64,000 nt of DNA from Mycolicibacterium sp. MU0050 (GCF_963378085.1 NZ_OY726395.1:3782001-3846000), one strand, 5' to 3'; shown: positions 39,043 through 48,894, counted from the stretch's first letter. A program made the numbers and translations. The notes: generated by a model from the sequence alone, not told the origin.

Positions 39043-40686
39043 GTGGTCGACACATCCACCCAGCTCGATCAGCCTACCGACCCCGCGACGACCGGACTGT
39101 CGACTCGCGCAAGGCTGTGGACGCTGACGCTGGCCTGCTTCGGCCTGGCGTTGGTGATGTCGTCGATGGTGGCGCTGAACACCGCGCTCGGTGACATCGC
39201 GGTCGAGACCTCGGCCACCCAGACGCAGCTCACCTGGATCGTCGACAGCTACACGCTGGTGATGGCCTGCCTGCTGTTGCCCGCGGGGGCCATCGGGGAC
39301 CGCTACGGACGTCGCGGCGCCCTGATCGCAGGCCTGGCCGTCTTCGCGCTGGCCTCGGCCGCCCCGCTGATCTGGACCGGCGCGGACCTGCTGATCCTCG
39401 CGCGCGCCGGGGCCGGCGCGGGCGCCGCGCTCATCATGCCCGCCACGCTGTCGCTGATCACCACCGCCTTCCCGGCCGACGAGCGGACCAAGGCCGTCGG
39501 CATCTGGGCCGGTGTCTCCTGCGTCGGCGGACTGCTCGGCATGCTCGGATCCGGCATACTGCTGCACTTCTGGGCGTGGCCGGCCATCTTCTGGGCGTTC
39601 GCGATCGTCGCGACCGTGTTGGTGCCGCTGACCATGACCATGCCCACCTCCCGGGAGCTCGACTCCAAGCCGCTGGATTGGCTCGGCGCAGTCGTCATCG
39701 GCGCCGCCGTCGCGACCTTCGTGTTCGGCATCCTGGAGGCCCCCGTGCACGGCTGGGACCATCCGCTGGTCTACGGCTGCCTGACCGTCGGCGTCCTGCT
39801 GGCAGTCGCGTTCGGCGCCATCGAGCTGCGGCGGCAGCATCCGCTGCTCGACGTGCGGTTGTTCGGCAACGTCGACTTCGCCACCGGCGCCGCCACGGTC
39901 ACCGTGCTGTTCCTGGCGCTGTTCGGCTTCTTCTTCGTGATCATGCAGCACGTCCAGTTGGTCATGGGTTACAGCGCGCTGGAAACGGCCGTGGCGATCG
40001 CGCCGCTGGGCGGCCCCATGGTCCTGCTGTCCGCCACGTCGTTCTGGTACACGCCGCGCCTGGGCCTACGGGTGGTCGTCTTCGTCGGGCTGCTGCTCAC
40101 CGCCGCGGGTTACCTGGCGCTGCGCGGCCTCGAAACCAATTCGCCCTATTGGGATCTGGCCTGGCCCCTGGTGGTGCTCAGTTGCGGCATCGGGATGTCG
40201 GTGGCGCCGACCACCGCGGCCATCATGTCCTCGGTGCCCAACGAGAAGCAGGGGGTCGCCTCCGCGGTCAACGACACCACCCGCGAGGTCGGGGCCGCGC
40301 TCGGCATCGCGCTGGCCGGGTCACTGTTGGCCACCGGGTACGCGAATGCCATTGCACCCCAACTTGATTCGTATCCCGAGCCGGTTCGGGAGGCGGCCGC
40401 GCGATCGCTCGGCGAGTCCATGGCGGTCGCCGAGCAACTCGGCGAGCGGGGCGCCGACCTGCTCGCCCTGAGCCACGCCGCGTTCGTGCATGGTCTGCAC
40501 AACTCGCTGCTGTCGTTGGCACTGGTGATCATCGCCGCGGCGCTGCTGATCGGTCTGTGGGCACCCGGCCGCGACGGCCGCCAGCTCGCGGTGATCCGGG
40601 CACTCAGGACCCGACGAACTCCGCGGCCCGATGCGCCAACATCACCGTCGTCGCATGCGGACCCCGACTCGGAACCCGCGGCATGA
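39043..40686 (+). CDS. MFS exporter of the DHA2 (14-TMS, EmrB/QacA-like) family
   Basis: 547 aa, about 14 hydrophobic segments. LTWIVDSYTLVMACLLLPAGAIGDRYGRRG is the DHA2 motif A region, and a later GVASAVNDTTREVGAALGIALAGSLL matches the family. Likely a proton-driven drug or metabolite exporter. GTG at 39043 after TAAGGGGG. The hydrophilic C-terminal tail ([16 protein letters not shown]) overlaps the 3' end of mftG antisense by 83 nt. Confidence 0.9.
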   Translation: MVDTSTQLDQPTDPATTGLSTRARLWTLTLACFGLALVMSSMVALNTALGDIAVETSATQTQLTWIVDSYTLVMACLLLPAGAIGDRYGRRGALIAGLAVFALASAAPLIWTGADLLILARAGAGAGAALIMPATLSLITTAFPADERTKAVGIWAGVSCVGGLLGMLGSGILLHFWAWPAIFWAFAIVATVLVPLTMTMPTSRELDSKPLDWLGAVVIGAAVATFVFGILEAPVHGWDHPLVYGCLTVGVLLAVAFGAIELRRQHPLLDVRLFGNVDFATGAATVTVLFLALFGFFFVIMQHVQLVMGYSALETAVAIAPLGGPMVLLSATSFWYTPRLGLRVVVFVGLLLTAAGYLALRGLETNSPYWDLAWPLVVLSCGIGMSVAPTTAAIMSSVPNEKQGVASAVNDTTREVGAALGIALAGSLLATGYANAIAPQLDSYPEPVREAAARSLGESMAVAEQLGERGADLLALSHAAFVHGLHNSLLSLALVIIAAALLIGLWAPGRDGRQLAVIRALRTRRTPRPDAPTSPSSHADPDSEPAA

Positions 40687-42067
40687 CCGAACCGTCGATC
40701 ACCCACAGTCCATCGACGCCGCGCACCCGACACCGTTCGTCGAGCACCGCGTAGGGATCGTGCTCGGCCCCCATCGGGACGCTGCCGCACAAATGCTGCG
40801 AGGTCGACCACGCCGGCTCCCCCAGGGTCGTTGCGGTGCCGATGATTTCGTGGGCGAACTCGGCGCCGTGCCGCAACCTCGCGACGTCGGCCGGCTCCGA
40901 GTCGTAGTGGTGGGCGATCCGCGGCGCGACCCCCGGGTCCGCCGAGACCAGCCTCAGCGTGGCGCGGGAGCGCGGCTTCATCAGCGCGACCCCGACGTGC
41001 GGCCAGTCCGGGCGGCCGGCGCTCCCGTTCCCCAGCATGGCGACGAAACCGCCGGTGTATGGCCGGATCTCCAGATCGTCGGCCAGGCTCAGCACCACCT
41101 CGAGCACCGGGCGCCGCGGTTCGACGACCCAGGTGGTGGGCAGCACCCACTCGGGATGGTCCGAACAACGGGCACCCACCGCATGGTGCTGCACCACCGG
41201 GATTCCGCACCGGCGCAGCGTCGCCGCATCCCCGACCCCGGACAGCATCAGCAGGTGTGCCGTTGCGATTGCGCCGGCGCACAATACGATCCGGTCCGCG
41301 GTGTACACCCGCGGGCCGTGCGGGCCGAGCACGTCGACACCGACGGCGCGGGAACCGTCGAACCGCAACCGCAACACCCGGCTGCGGGCCAGCACCGTCA
41401 GATTCCGGCGGCCGAGTGCGGGCGTCAAGAACGCCGCGCCGGGCCCGAGCCGTGCCCCGTCGACGATGTTGAGCGGGACCGGCCCGATCCCCGTCGGCAA
41501 CCCCGGCGCCGCACCGTCGTTGAGGTCGGGCAGCCACGCAAAGCCGTGATCGGCGGTGGCCTGCAGGAAAAGCGCTGTGCTGCCGACGATTTCCGCGGTG
41601 CGACGGATCCGGATCGGTCCCGTGTCGCCATGGGACGGTCCGTCGAAGTCCAGGTCGGTCTCGATGGCGCGGTAGTGCGGCAACACGTCGTCCCACCGCC
41701 AGCCAGGAAGATCCCACGCGGCGAAGTCATCCGGGACGGCCCGGCAGAAGTAGCCGCCGTTGACCGCGCCCGAACCGCCCACGGTCGCGCCCCGCACCAA
41801 CTCCACCACCCTGGCCGGGTTGTCGGTCAGTTGCGTCGCGAAGCGCGCCGCCAACGGGCTCGCGGCGCCGACCGGCAGCACCGTGGCGTCATCGGTCAGG
41901 GCCGCCACCCCGGGGTCCGATGGGCCCGGCCCCGCCTCCAGCACCGTCACCGAACAGTCGGGGTCCGCCGAAAGACGTTCGGCCACCACCGAACCGGCGC
42001 TACCCGCGCCGATCACCAGCAGGTCGCTGTGGGTCCGGTCCGGCGCGGTGCCCGAACCCGGGCTCAC
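40604..42067 (-). CDS. mftG: Mycofactocin-system GMC oxidoreductase MftG
   Basis: 487-aa FAD-dependent GMC-family enzyme. FAD dinucleotide motif [15 protein letters not shown] near residue 15, [18 protein letters not shown] near 95, the catalytic-region His in [18 protein letters not shown], and the C-terminal [15 protein letters not shown]. In mycofactocin systems MftG is known to link reduced mycofactocin (mycofactocinol) to the respiratory chain. The GTG at 42067 overlaps the mftF stop by 4 nt (GTGA); the frame stays open further upstream only as shadow. Last gene of the mft operon. Confidence 0.93.
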   Translation of the reverse strand: MSPGSGTAPDRTHSDLLVIGAGSAGSVVAERLSADPDCSVTVLEAGPGPSDPGVAALTDDATVLPVGAASPLAARFATQLTDNPARVVELVRGATVGGSGAVNGGYFCRAVPDDFAAWDLPGWRWDDVLPHYRAIETDLDFDGPSHGDTGPIRIRRTAEIVGSTALFLQATADHGFAWLPDLNDGAAPGLPTGIGPVPLNIVDGARLGPGAAFLTPALGRRNLTVLARSRVLRLRFDGSRAVGVDVLGPHGPRVYTADRIVLCAGAIATAHLLMLSGVGDAATLRRCGIPVVQHHAVGARCSDHPEWVLPTTWVVEPRRPVLEVVLSLADDLEIRPYTGGFVAMLGNGSAGRPDWPHVGVALMKPRSRATLRLVSADPGVAPRIAHHYDSEPADVARLRHGAEFAHEIIGTATTLGEPAWSTSQHLCGSVPMGAEHDPYAVLDERCRVRGVDGLWVIDGSVMPRVPSRGPHATTVMLAHRAAEFVGS

Positions 42068-43479
42068 GCCCTGATCTGTGGCTTGAGCGGGCGGGGGTTC
42101 CGCTCGCGCAGCGCGCCGTGCCACAGCCCCACACCGTAGGCGAGGTCGTCGAGCCGCTTCATCGCCACATAGGTGCACAGCCCCAGCGGTTTGGCGTCGT
42201 CGCTGGTGGCGTTGCGTCGCCGCGCCACCCAGTCGACTACGCCGTCGACGATCGCCGCGACCACGACCACCCGGCGCCATCGTTGCGACACCATCGCCAG
42301 CACCAGTGCCACCGGCCAGTAGTGCCGGCACAGGGCGGCAGCCAACTGGACGGCCGCCAGGCCGAGCCCGCGTGCCGCCACGAACGCCACATCGCCCGGC
42401 TGTGTCTCCGGCGCCCGCATGGAGCGCGAGATCCGGCCGCCCGTGGCCAGCGCGGCCAGCAGCGAGCCCAGGTAACCCAGCCGGGAACCCACCCCCAGCA
42501 GCACCCAGGCCACCAGGGTCCAGCCGGAGATGACCAGCGGAGCGGTCTTGTCCGGATGCCGGCTGGACAACGGCGCGGCCGAGCTACCGTAGAAAGCCTT
42601 GCGGCCCAACCAGTCCCGAACGCTGGTGCGATGTTCGTGTGCCACCAGCGCGATGGGCTCGTAGCGCAGTCTGGCCCCGGACTCGACCAGCCGCCAGCAC
42701 AGGTCGACATCCTCGCCGGAATGCATCGCCTCGTCGAAGCCGCCGAGCTCGGTCAGCGCCGACCGGCGGCAGATGATCGCCGCGCTGGGGACATACGACA
42801 CGGTGCCGTACGGCACCACCGGGGCCTCGCGCTGTCCGAGGTCCAAGGAGGACCGGATCGCCTCGTAACGGGCCACCAAGGTGTCTTGAGAGTTCAGCCC
42901 GATGATCCGGGGGGCAACCAGGGCGACCGCCGGGTCACAGAAGTGGCCCAGCAGCGCCTCGAGCCAGCCCCGCCGCGGGACGACGTCGGAATCCAGGAAG
43001 GCCACGAAGTCGGTGGTGACGGCCCGCAGACCGGTGTTACGCGCCGCGGCCGGTCCCCGGCTCTGCGGGTGCCGCAACAGCTCGACGTCACAGTGGGCCC
43101 CGACGAAATCGGAGGCCAGCAACGGCGTCTGCGATCCGTCGTCGACCACCACGACCCGCAGCCCGCGTAGCGTGCCGACCAGGCGCCGGACCCCGGATAG
43201 GTTGTCCCGTACCGGGATGACGACGGTTACATCGCGATGCGACGGCCCGCCGGCCGGGCGCGGATGGGCCACGGTGGCGTCGAGCAGGGCTCGGGCCAAT
43301 TGGGCGCTGACGGCGTCGCGGACCTCGAGCCGACCGCCGTCGAGCATGGTCTGGGCCGCCGGCGCCAGCCGGAGCAGCCGCGTCGGCGAACCGCCGAGCA
43401 GTGCGGATCCGGCGCCGAGCACGCGCACACGCCGGTCCACCTGGACGGCGAATCCGTCGGGCAGCCGCGCGTGGGTCAT
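42064..43479 (-). CDS. mftF: Mycofactocin glycosyltransferase MftF
   Basis: 471 aa, GT2 fold: [14 protein letters not shown] near residue 85, [10 protein letters not shown] near 112, [17 protein letters not shown] near 160 (DxD), and [19 protein letters not shown] near 245. C-terminal hydrophobic segments suggest membrane association. Known role: adds beta-1,4-linked glucose units to premycofactocin. ATG at 43479 overlaps the mftE stop by 4 nt; the 10-residue in-frame extension is not used. Confidence 0.95.
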   Translation of the reverse strand: MTHARLPDGFAVQVDRRVRVLGAGSALLGGSPTRLLRLAPAAQTMLDGGRLEVRDAVSAQLARALLDATVAHPRPAGGPSHRDVTVVIPVRDNLSGVRRLVGTLRGLRVVVVDDGSQTPLLASDFVGAHCDVELLRHPQSRGPAAARNTGLRAVTTDFVAFLDSDVVPRRGWLEALLGHFCDPAVALVAPRIIGLNSQDTLVARYEAIRSSLDLGQREAPVVPYGTVSYVPSAAIICRRSALTELGGFDEAMHSGEDVDLCWRLVESGARLRYEPIALVAHEHRTSVRDWLGRKAFYGSSAAPLSSRHPDKTAPLVISGWTLVAWVLLGVGSRLGYLGSLLAALATGGRISRSMRAPETQPGDVAFVAARGLGLAAVQLAAALCRHYWPVALVLAMVSQRWRRVVVVAAIVDGVVDWVARRRNATSDDAKPLGLCTYVAMKRLDDLAYGVGLWHGALRERNPRPLKPQIRA

Positions 43480-44225
43480 GTCAACATCCCATCGGCGCGG
43501 GGTTCCCACCTGGCGATCCGGTCGACACCGCCGGTGACCATCTCCTCGAACAGGTGTTTGCCCGCCGTCGCGGTTGCCGTGGTCGGGTCCCCCAACACTC
43601 CCACCTCACTCACTGCCGCGACCCCCCCGCGGCGCATGCTCGGCATCAGATCTACCAGCGGAGCGCAATTACCGGGCCGGGATCGCTCAAACCTCACCTC
43701 GGCGGGCGAAATATGTAGCAATACAGACGTTTCAGTGTGCCCGGCGTGCGCATCACCTCCCCGCACCGTACACGAACACCAGGCGGCGTCGCGGCCTTCG
43801 GAGCGCAGGAGTTCAACCGCCGCGGTCAGGGCCGCCACGTTGCCGCCGTGACCGTTGACGAAGGCCAGGCGGCCGGCCCAGCGACTCGCCGATCGGCCGT
43901 ACTCCACCAGCAGGTGGCGCAGCGCCTCGGTGCCGATCGATATGGTGCCGGCAAACGCCTCGTGCTCGCCGCTGGCGCCGTAGGCGACGGGCGGGGCCAC
44001 CAGGTACCGCAGCGCGTCGCCGGCGGCGTCCTGAGACCGCGCAGCGACCTCGCGGGCGACCGCCTCGGCGATGCGCGTGTCGGTGTCCAACGGAAGGTGC
44101 GGGCCGTGCTGCTCGGTGGAACCCACCGGAATGACCAGCACCGTGGATGTGCCGAGGAGGTCACCCGACGTCGCACTGCCGAGCTCACTTCCAAAGGCCA
44201 CCCGCCGATGGTAGGCCCGATTCAC
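43476..44225 (-). CDS. mftE: Mycofactocin precursor peptidase MftE (creatininase family)
   Basis: 249 aa. Creatininase-type metal site: [22 protein letters not shown] near residue 33, [12 protein letters not shown] near 122 and a later HAGHTETS. Known role: cuts the MftC-modified MftA so that the C-terminal cyclised Val-Tyr-derived unit (AHDP) is released. The GTG start gives [19 protein letters not shown], which closely resembles M. tuberculosis MftE. 110 nt separate it from mftD. Confidence 0.96.
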   Translation of the reverse strand: MNRAYHRRVAFGSELGSATSGDLLGTSTVLVIPVGSTEQHGPHLPLDTDTRIAEAVAREVAARSQDAAGDALRYLVAPPVAYGASGEHEAFAGTISIGTEALRHLLVEYGRSASRWAGRLAFVNGHGGNVAALTAAVELLRSEGRDAAWCSCTVRGGDAHAGHTETSVLLHISPAEVRFERSRPGNCAPLVDLMPSMRRGGVAAVSEVGVLGDPTTATATAGKHLFEEMVTGGVDRIARWEPRADGMLT

Positions 44226-44335
44226 CTGGCGTGCCCCGGATGTTCAGGGAGACGAGCAACTTCTTTTTCTTGCCGTTGAGGAAAACCGGCTCGCGCATTC
44301 ACGCCAGCCACGTCCGCCACGCTCGTCTCAGCCGG
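44226..44335 (-). promoter_or_regulatory. Gap between mftD and mftE
   Basis: The only sizeable gap (110 nt) in the mft operon. It contains an A-rich patch on the minus strand (GGCAAGAAAAAGAAGTTG, about 44256-44273), unusual for this GC level. It may hold a secondary promoter for mftEFG or an mRNA processing site; no hairpin terminator or conserved -10/-35 pair was recognised. Confidence 0.25.
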
Positions 44336-45523
44336 TCAGCCCGCATCGGCTCCGAGGGTGCGGGTGAATCCCTCGGGAACCAGGATGTCGGCCGGCGACA
44401 GGTCGTGGATGGACGAGCGGCCCAGGCCCCGCAGCGCGGAGTCGATGCCGCCGTGCAGGATGTCGAGCACGTTCTCGACACCGGCCTGGCCGTTGGCCGC
44501 CAGGCCCCACAGGTAGGCGCGACCGATCATCACGGCCTTGGCGCCCAGGGCGACGGCCTTGACCACGTCGCTGCCGCGCCGGATGCCACCGTCCAGCAAA
44601 ACCTCGATCTGGTCGCCCACCGCGTCGGCGATGGCCGGCAGGCAGCGGATCGCCGCGGGCGTGCCGTCCAGGTTGTTGCCGCCGTGGTTGGACACCGTGA
44701 TCGCCGAAACTCCTGCGTCCACAGCGCGTTTGGCGTCGTCGACCCGCACCGCGCCCTTGAGCAGGAACGGCGCCTCCGGCCACAGCTGCCGCAGCCAGGC
44801 GATGTCCTCCCAGGTCGGCGGGGGGGTGCCCATCCACTGGCCGTAGGCCTCGAAGAACGTCGGTCCGCGTTCCCCGCGCCGGCCCTGGTTGGGGACCCGC
44901 AGGTCCGGCGGGCGCAGGTGCTTGGCGTAGCTGAAGAACCAGCGCGGCTTGGTGATGACCTCCGGGGACATCTTCAGCATGGTGCGCAGGTTCATCTGCT
45001 CCGGGATCTTCGGGCTGCCCCAGTCCCGGCCGTGGCTGAAGCTCCAGTCGGTGGTGGCGATCAGGCCCACCGCGCCGGCGTCCTTGGCGCGCTGCACCCG
45101 CTCGGCGATCTCGTCGCGGCTCCCCAGCCAGTAGACCTGGAAGAAGATCTTGTCGTTGACGGCGGTGACTTCTTCGATCGGCTTGCTCGCAAACGACGAC
45201 AGCCCCATCGCCGTGCCGCGCGCGGCGGCCGCCCGGGCCACCGCCACCTCACCGTCGGGGTCGATCGCCTGGACGCCGGTCGGCGAGATGATGACCGGCA
45301 TCGAAATGTCCTGGCCCATCACGGTTGTCGCCATCTCACGCTTCTCGGTGGCGCCCACCACGTGCGGCGCGAACCCGAGTTCGGAGAAGGCTTCGACGTT
45401 GTCGGAGACCGACACACCCTTCTCGCTGGCGGAGATCAGCGAAGAGTAGGCGGACTTGGGGAGCCGTTTTTTCGCCCGCTGTTGGGCGATGGCAACGGTT
45501 TCGAACCAGGTATCACGGGCCAT
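44336..45523 (-). CDS. mftD: Pre-mycofactocin synthase MftD (FMN-dependent)
   Basis: 395 aa, alpha-hydroxy-acid oxidase fold (lactate dehydrogenase/glycolate oxidase superfamily). Flavin motifs: ISPTGVQAIDPDGEVAVARAAA near 80, VSNHGGNNLDGTPAAI near 278 with the catalytic-region His, DGGIRRGSDVVKAVALGA near 312. Known reaction: oxidative deamination of AHDP to give the redox-active dicarbonyl premycofactocin. Starts 4 nt after the mftC stop. Confidence 0.96.
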   Translation of the reverse strand: MARDTWFETVAIAQQRAKKRLPKSAYSSLISASEKGVSVSDNVEAFSELGFAPHVVGATEKREMATTVMGQDISMPVIISPTGVQAIDPDGEVAVARAAAARGTAMGLSSFASKPIEEVTAVNDKIFFQVYWLGSRDEIAERVQRAKDAGAVGLIATTDWSFSHGRDWGSPKIPEQMNLRTMLKMSPEVITKPRWFFSYAKHLRPPDLRVPNQGRRGERGPTFFEAYGQWMGTPPPTWEDIAWLRQLWPEAPFLLKGAVRVDDAKRAVDAGVSAITVSNHGGNNLDGTPAAIRCLPAIADAVGDQIEVLLDGGIRRGSDVVKAVALGAKAVMIGRAYLWGLAANGQAGVENVLDILHGGIDSALRGLGRSSIHDLSPADILVPEGFTRTLGADAG

Positions 45524-45527
45524 GAAT

Positions 45528-46727
45528 TCAGACAGGACTTTCGTTGCAGAACGCCTTGGGCGGCGCCGGTGGAGTGGTGAGCAGGGTCAACGGGATCGGA
45601 CCCGACGGTGACTTGCGGTTGCCGGTGCGGGAGTGGTCGACCCGGGCCGCCGGAATTTCACGGTCGCCGGCCAGCGCCGGCTCCCCGTAACCCTGCACGC
45701 ATTCGGGATCCGGGCCGTCCATCGGCAGACCGGTGAAGAACTTCGCGGCCATGCAGCCGCCGCGGCAGGCGTCGTAGTGCGCGCAGCCGGAGCAGGCGCC
45801 GGCCGACTGCGGCTCGCGCAGCTCCCGGAACAGCTCCGAGTACTTCCAGACGGTGTCGAAACCGCCGTCGGACACCACATTTCCGGCCAGGAACCGGTCG
45901 TGGATGGCGAACGGGCAGGCGTAGACGTCACCGACGGGGTCGATCAGGCACACCACGCGACCGGCGCCGCACAGGTTCAGGCCCGCCAGCGCGCCGGGCT
46001 CGCCCAGCCCCGACAGGTGGAAGAACGAGTCACCGGTGAGCACGCGCTCGCCGTGCGCCACCAGCCAGTCGTAGAGCTGGACCTGCTGGGCGGCGGTCGG
46101 GTGCAGCTCGTCCCAGACGTCGGCGCCGCGACCGGACGGACGCAGCCGCGTGATCCGCAGCGTGGCGCCGTAGCGGTCGGCCAGGGCCTTGAAATCGTCG
46201 AGCTGGTCGACGTTGTGCCGGGTGACCACCACCGAGATCTTGGCGTCGGAAAAGCCTGCGGCGGCAAGGTTTTCCAGCGCGCGCACTGCCATCGCGAAGG
46301 AACCGGGCCCGCGCACCGCGTCGTTGACCTCGGCTGTGGCGCCATCCAGCGAGATCTGGACGTCGACGTAGTCGCTGGCCGCGAGCTTGGCTGCCACCTC
46401 GGGGGTGATCCGGACGCCGTTGGTGGAGAACTTCACGCCGACGTGATGCTCGGTGGCGTAGTCGACGAGCTCCCAGAAGTCCGAGCGGACCGTGGGCTCG
46501 CCGCCGCCGATGTTCACGTAGAACACCTGCATCCGCTCGAGCTCGTCGATGATGTCCTTGCACTGCTGCGTGGACAGTTCGCGCGGGTCACGCTTGCCGG
46601 ACGACGACAGGCAGTGCACGCACGACAGGTTGCATGCGTAGGTCAGTTCCCAGGTCAGGCAGATCGGGGCGTCCAAGCCTCGCTCGAACTGATCGACCAG
46701 CCGCGGCACCGGTGCAACGGACGTCAT
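45528..46727 (-). CDS. mftC: Mycofactocin radical SAM maturase MftC
   Basis: 399 aa. Radical SAM [4Fe-4S] motif CxxxCxxC at Cys32/Cys36/Cys39 (CNLSCVHC), then NIGGGEPTVRSDF. The C-terminal SPASM domain has cysteines in CSGCAHYDACRGGC and later PECVQGYG for auxiliary clusters. Known role: decarboxylates Tyr31 of MftA and cross-links it to Val30. A Pro-rich 40-residue tail follows the SPASM domain. Overlaps mftB by 4 nt. Confidence 0.97.
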   Translation of the reverse strand: MTSVAPVPRLVDQFERGLDAPICLTWELTYACNLSCVHCLSSSGKRDPRELSTQQCKDIIDELERMQVFYVNIGGGEPTVRSDFWELVDYATEHHVGVKFSTNGVRITPEVAAKLAASDYVDVQISLDGATAEVNDAVRGPGSFAMAVRALENLAAAGFSDAKISVVVTRHNVDQLDDFKALADRYGATLRITRLRPSGRGADVWDELHPTAAQQVQLYDWLVAHGERVLTGDSFFHLSGLGEPGALAGLNLCGAGRVVCLIDPVGDVYACPFAIHDRFLAGNVVSDGGFDTVWKYSELFRELREPQSAGACSGCAHYDACRGGCMAAKFFTGLPMDGPDPECVQGYGEPALAGDREIPAARVDHSRTGNRKSPSGPIPLTLLTTPPAPPKAFCNESPV

Positions 46728-47053
46728 GAGCCCTCCCTCGGGTCATCTTGGGGCACAAGCATTTTTGATGAAGCCAGCACGGAAAGCGCGTGCAGATAGG
46801 GCTGCTGGGCGGCCTCGTCGATGCCGGCGGCGCGACATGCGCTCAGCACGTCGTCGTACTCGCCGAGCGACTGCACCAGCTCCAGCACGGTGCGGTTCTT
46901 CAGGAACGACAGCTTGCGGGTCCCGAAGTGGTAGAGCAGCGCCCCGAACGGTTCCGGGCGCACCGCCACCTGCGGGTGCAGGCGCCAGCCGCGACCCGGA
47001 TCGAACCGGCCGGGCCGGTCGAGGTCATCCATGGTCGCGGCCGGCGTCGTCAT
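46724..47053 (-). CDS. mftB: Mycofactocin peptide chaperone MftB
   Basis: 109-aa RiPP recognition element (PqqD-like) that binds MftA and presents it to MftC. Core: [37 protein letters not shown], then ELVQSLGEY and a C-terminal helix. ATG at 47053 lies 1 nt after the mftA stop; the longer frame to 47212 overlaps mftA and is not used. Confidence 0.95.
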   Translation of the reverse strand: MTTPAATMDDLDRPGRFDPGRGWRLHPQVAVRPEPFGALLYHFGTRKLSFLKNRTVLELVQSLGEYDDVLSACRAAGIDEAAQQPYLHALSVLASSKMLVPQDDPREGS

Positions 47054-47054
47054 G

Positions 47055-47150
47055 TCAGTAGACGCCGCACATGCCGTCGATGGAGACCTCTTCGACAAGG
47101 CTCTCCGAAACGAGCTCGGCGTCGGTGGTGGCCTGCTGGTCGTTGTCCAT
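47055..47150 (-). CDS. mftA: Mycofactocin precursor peptide MftA
   Basis: 31-residue peptide. It ends in the invariant core IDGMCGVY, whose Val30 and Tyr31 become mycofactocin. The acidic leader ([16 protein letters not shown]) is the MftB-binding part. ATG at 47150 with GAAAGG 7 nt upstream. It heads the mftABCDEFG operon and is too short for most gene finders. Confidence 0.96.
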   Translation of the reverse strand: MDNDQQATTDAELVSESLVEEVSIDGMCGVY

Positions 47151-47258
47151 GTGATTACCTTTCGTCGTGTGAGACTCGACACCTCGGGTCTGTGCGGGAC
47201 AGAATATGGCATCGGGTGCCGAAACGGAAGACGGGATCGAAAGCGAGGTGGTGAGCCG
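47151..47258. promoter_or_regulatory. mftA-mftR divergent control region
   Basis: 108 nt between the divergent mftA and mftR starts. It holds GTGTGAGACTCGACAC (47167-47182), where GTGT/ACAC ends flank GAG-A-CTC, overlapping a GTCG...CGAC pair (47164-47180). This is the best candidate for an MftR operator. MftR homologues are reported to respond to long-chain acyl-CoAs. Promoter elements were not identified with confidence. Confidence 0.4.
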
Positions 47259-47864
47259 GTGAGTTCGCCCTCGGATCACACCGTCTCGGCCCGGGTCGGG
47301 CGGCGTCGCTCCACCACCCGCAGTCACATCGCCGAGGTCGCGATGGACCTGTTCAGCGCGCACGGCTTCGACGCCGTCAGCGTCGACGACGTGGCCCAGG
47401 CCGCCGGCATCGCCCGGCGCACGGTCTTCCGCTACTACGCCTCCAAGAACGCGATCCTGTGGGGCGACTTCGACGCGCACCTCGACCGCCTCGGCGAGCT
47501 GCTGGACCACGTCGACGGCGCCGAACCGCTGCACACCGCCCTGCGGACGGCGCTGCTCGAGTTCAACACCTTCGGCGCCACCGAGACCGCACGGCATCGC
47601 GAACGCATGCGCGTCATCCTGGAAACCGCGGAGCTGCAGGCGTATTCGATGACGATGTACGCGGGCTGGCGCGAGGTCATTGCCCGATTTGTCGCGCGCC
47701 GCACCGAGGCCAAGCCCACCGACCTGCAACCCCAGACGCTGGCCTGGACCCTCCTCGGGGTGGCCCTGTCGGCCTATGAGCACTGGCTGGCCGACGAGTC
47801 GGTCACGCTCACCGGGGCCCTGGGCGCGGCCTTCGACGTGGTCTTCCCTCCCCCACCTGTGTAG
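47259..47864 (+). CDS. mftR: Mycofactocin system transcriptional regulator MftR (TetR family)
   Basis: 201 aa. [51 protein letters not shown], very typical of MftR, followed by an all-helical ligand domain. GTG at 47259 with GAGGTGG about 8 nt upstream; the open frame upstream of it runs antisense through mftA and is not coding. Divergent from mftA, which it should repress. Confidence 0.93.
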   Translation: MSSPSDHTVSARVGRRRSTTRSHIAEVAMDLFSAHGFDAVSVDDVAQAAGIARRTVFRYYASKNAILWGDFDAHLDRLGELLDHVDGAEPLHTALRTALLEFNTFGATETARHRERMRVILETAELQAYSMTMYAGWREVIARFVARRTEAKPTDLQPQTLAWTLLGVALSAYEHWLADESVTLTGALGAAFDVVFPPPPV

Positions 47865-47881
47865 CGCGAGCGCCCCCTGAG

Positions 47882-47940
47882 CGCGAGCGTGCATGTCCCC
47901 GGCCGACACGCCGAGGAGATCTCGTGGTCTGCGCACGCTC
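47882..47940 (-). repeat. 59-bp dispersed repeat, copy A (inverted)
   Basis: Read on the minus strand this aligns without gaps over all 59 positions to copies B (48895-48953) and C (53005-53063). Its ends are near-complementary: GAGCGTGCGC at one end and GCACGCTCGCG at the other. The centre shares CGGCGTGTCGGCCGGGGACATGC. It lies 5' of the AbiEi/DUF559 gene, inverted relative to copy B. Confidence 0.85.
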
Positions 47941-47956
47941 ACCACGCCGCGGCGGG

Positions 47957-47965
47957 TTATCCACA
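47957..47965 (+). promoter_or_regulatory. Perfect DnaA-box sequence
   Basis: TTATCCACA, the consensus DnaA box, 43 nt before the AbiEi/DUF559 start and 16 nt after repeat copy A. As a single box it is not an origin. It may be a conserved part of this gene unit or chance. Confidence 0.4.
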
Positions 47966-48008
47966 GGGGTGACTACCGTCGGCACGCGGACTTCAGCAGC
48001 ATCCGGGG

Positions 48009-48893
48009 ATGTCAGAAGCCCTCGATGACCTCCTCGCCGCGCAGGGCGGTGTCGCCACTACCGGCCAACTTCTCCGGGTCCTCGGCCGCGCAGCCTTCGA
48101 GTCCGGCGTGGCCGCCGGGACGTTTGCGCCGGTGTGGACCGGCGTCTACAGCCGCGCCGAACCCGACACCCTCCTTCGCCTGCGCGGACTCGACCTGCGC
48201 GCGGGTGAACCGGTGCCCATCTGCCTCGGAACCGCCGCTGCTGCATACGGATTCGACGTCGAGAACACCGTCGACCTACATGTGCTGACCCCCGAGGGAC
48301 ACCAGTTGCGGGCCAGCGACGGGCTGGTGGTGCACCGCCGCGAAGGCGCACCATTGACGACGATCGACGGCCGAGTTGCCACCGAACCGGCGTGGACGGC
48401 GGTCGAGGTGGCCCGCGGCCTGCGCCGCGCCCGGGGGTTGGCGACGCTGGACGCCGCGTTGCGGACCGGCGCGTGCGACGAGCGCGCGCTGCGGAATGCC
48501 GTGGACCGACAGGCCGGCCGCCGCGGCATCGTCCGGGTGCGCGAGTTGCTCCCGCTCGCGTCGCCGCTGGCCGAATCGCCGATGGAAAGCGAGTCGCGGC
48601 TGGCCATGATCGACGGCGGACTGCCGGCGCCGGTCCTGCAGTACGAGATCGTCGACCTCAGCTGGCGGACCTGGCGCGTCGATTTCGCGTGGCCACAGTT
48701 TCGGCTCGCCGTCGAGTTCGACGGATTCGATTGGCACAGCGACACCGACGCATTCCGCCGGGATCGGCAGAAGCTGGCCGCGTTGAACGAGCTCGGCTGG
48801 ACGATGTTGTCGATCGTGGCCGACGACGTGCGGCGGCGCCCGGCCGAGATGGTGCGCCGGATCGAGGGCGCGATGGCGGCCCGCGCGGCGTGA
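48009..48893 (+). CDS. AbiEi-type winged-helix protein with C-terminal DUF559 nuclease-like domain
   Basis: 294 aa. Residues 1-45 (LLAAQGGVATTGQLLRVLG ... VWTGVYSR) resemble the HTH of AbiEi-type antitoxins. The last 110 residues resemble DUF559/Vsr-like PD-(D/E)xK nucleases: WRVDFAWPQFRLAVEFDGFDWH gives the D...ExD pattern, followed by DRQKLAALNELGWTMLSI. No AbiEii toxin gene is adjacent, so a classical toxin-antitoxin pair is not supported. The gene is bracketed by inverted copies of a 59-bp repeat, the right one beginning 2 nt after the stop codon. Role unknown: DNA processing or defence are possibilities. Confidence 0.75.
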   Translation: MSEALDDLLAAQGGVATTGQLLRVLGRAAFESGVAAGTFAPVWTGVYSRAEPDTLLRLRGLDLRAGEPVPICLGTAAAAYGFDVENTVDLHVLTPEGHQLRASDGLVVHRREGAPLTTIDGRVATEPAWTAVEVARGLRRARGLATLDAALRTGACDERALRNAVDRQAGRRGIVRVRELLPLASPLAESPMESESRLAMIDGGLPAPVLQYEIVDLSWRTWRVDFAWPQFRLAVEFDGFDWHSDTDAFRRDRQKLAALNELGWTMLSIVADDVRRRPAEMVRRIEGAMAARAA

Positions 48894-48894
48894 C

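Noticed and set aside
47055..47945. 296-codon frame ending in the MftA sequence
   Set aside because: Only the last 31 codons are real (mftA). The rest is antisense to mftR, and the good ribosome binding site is at the short start.
47957..47965. DnaA box as part of a replication origin
   Set aside because: Single box, no cluster, no AT-rich unwinding region, no dnaA/dnaN nearby; kept only as a site.
48009..48893. AbiE type IV toxin-antitoxin system
   Set aside because: Only the AbiEi-like HTH is present and no AbiEii nucleotidyltransferase gene is adjacent; the C-terminus is a DUF559-like nuclease domain.
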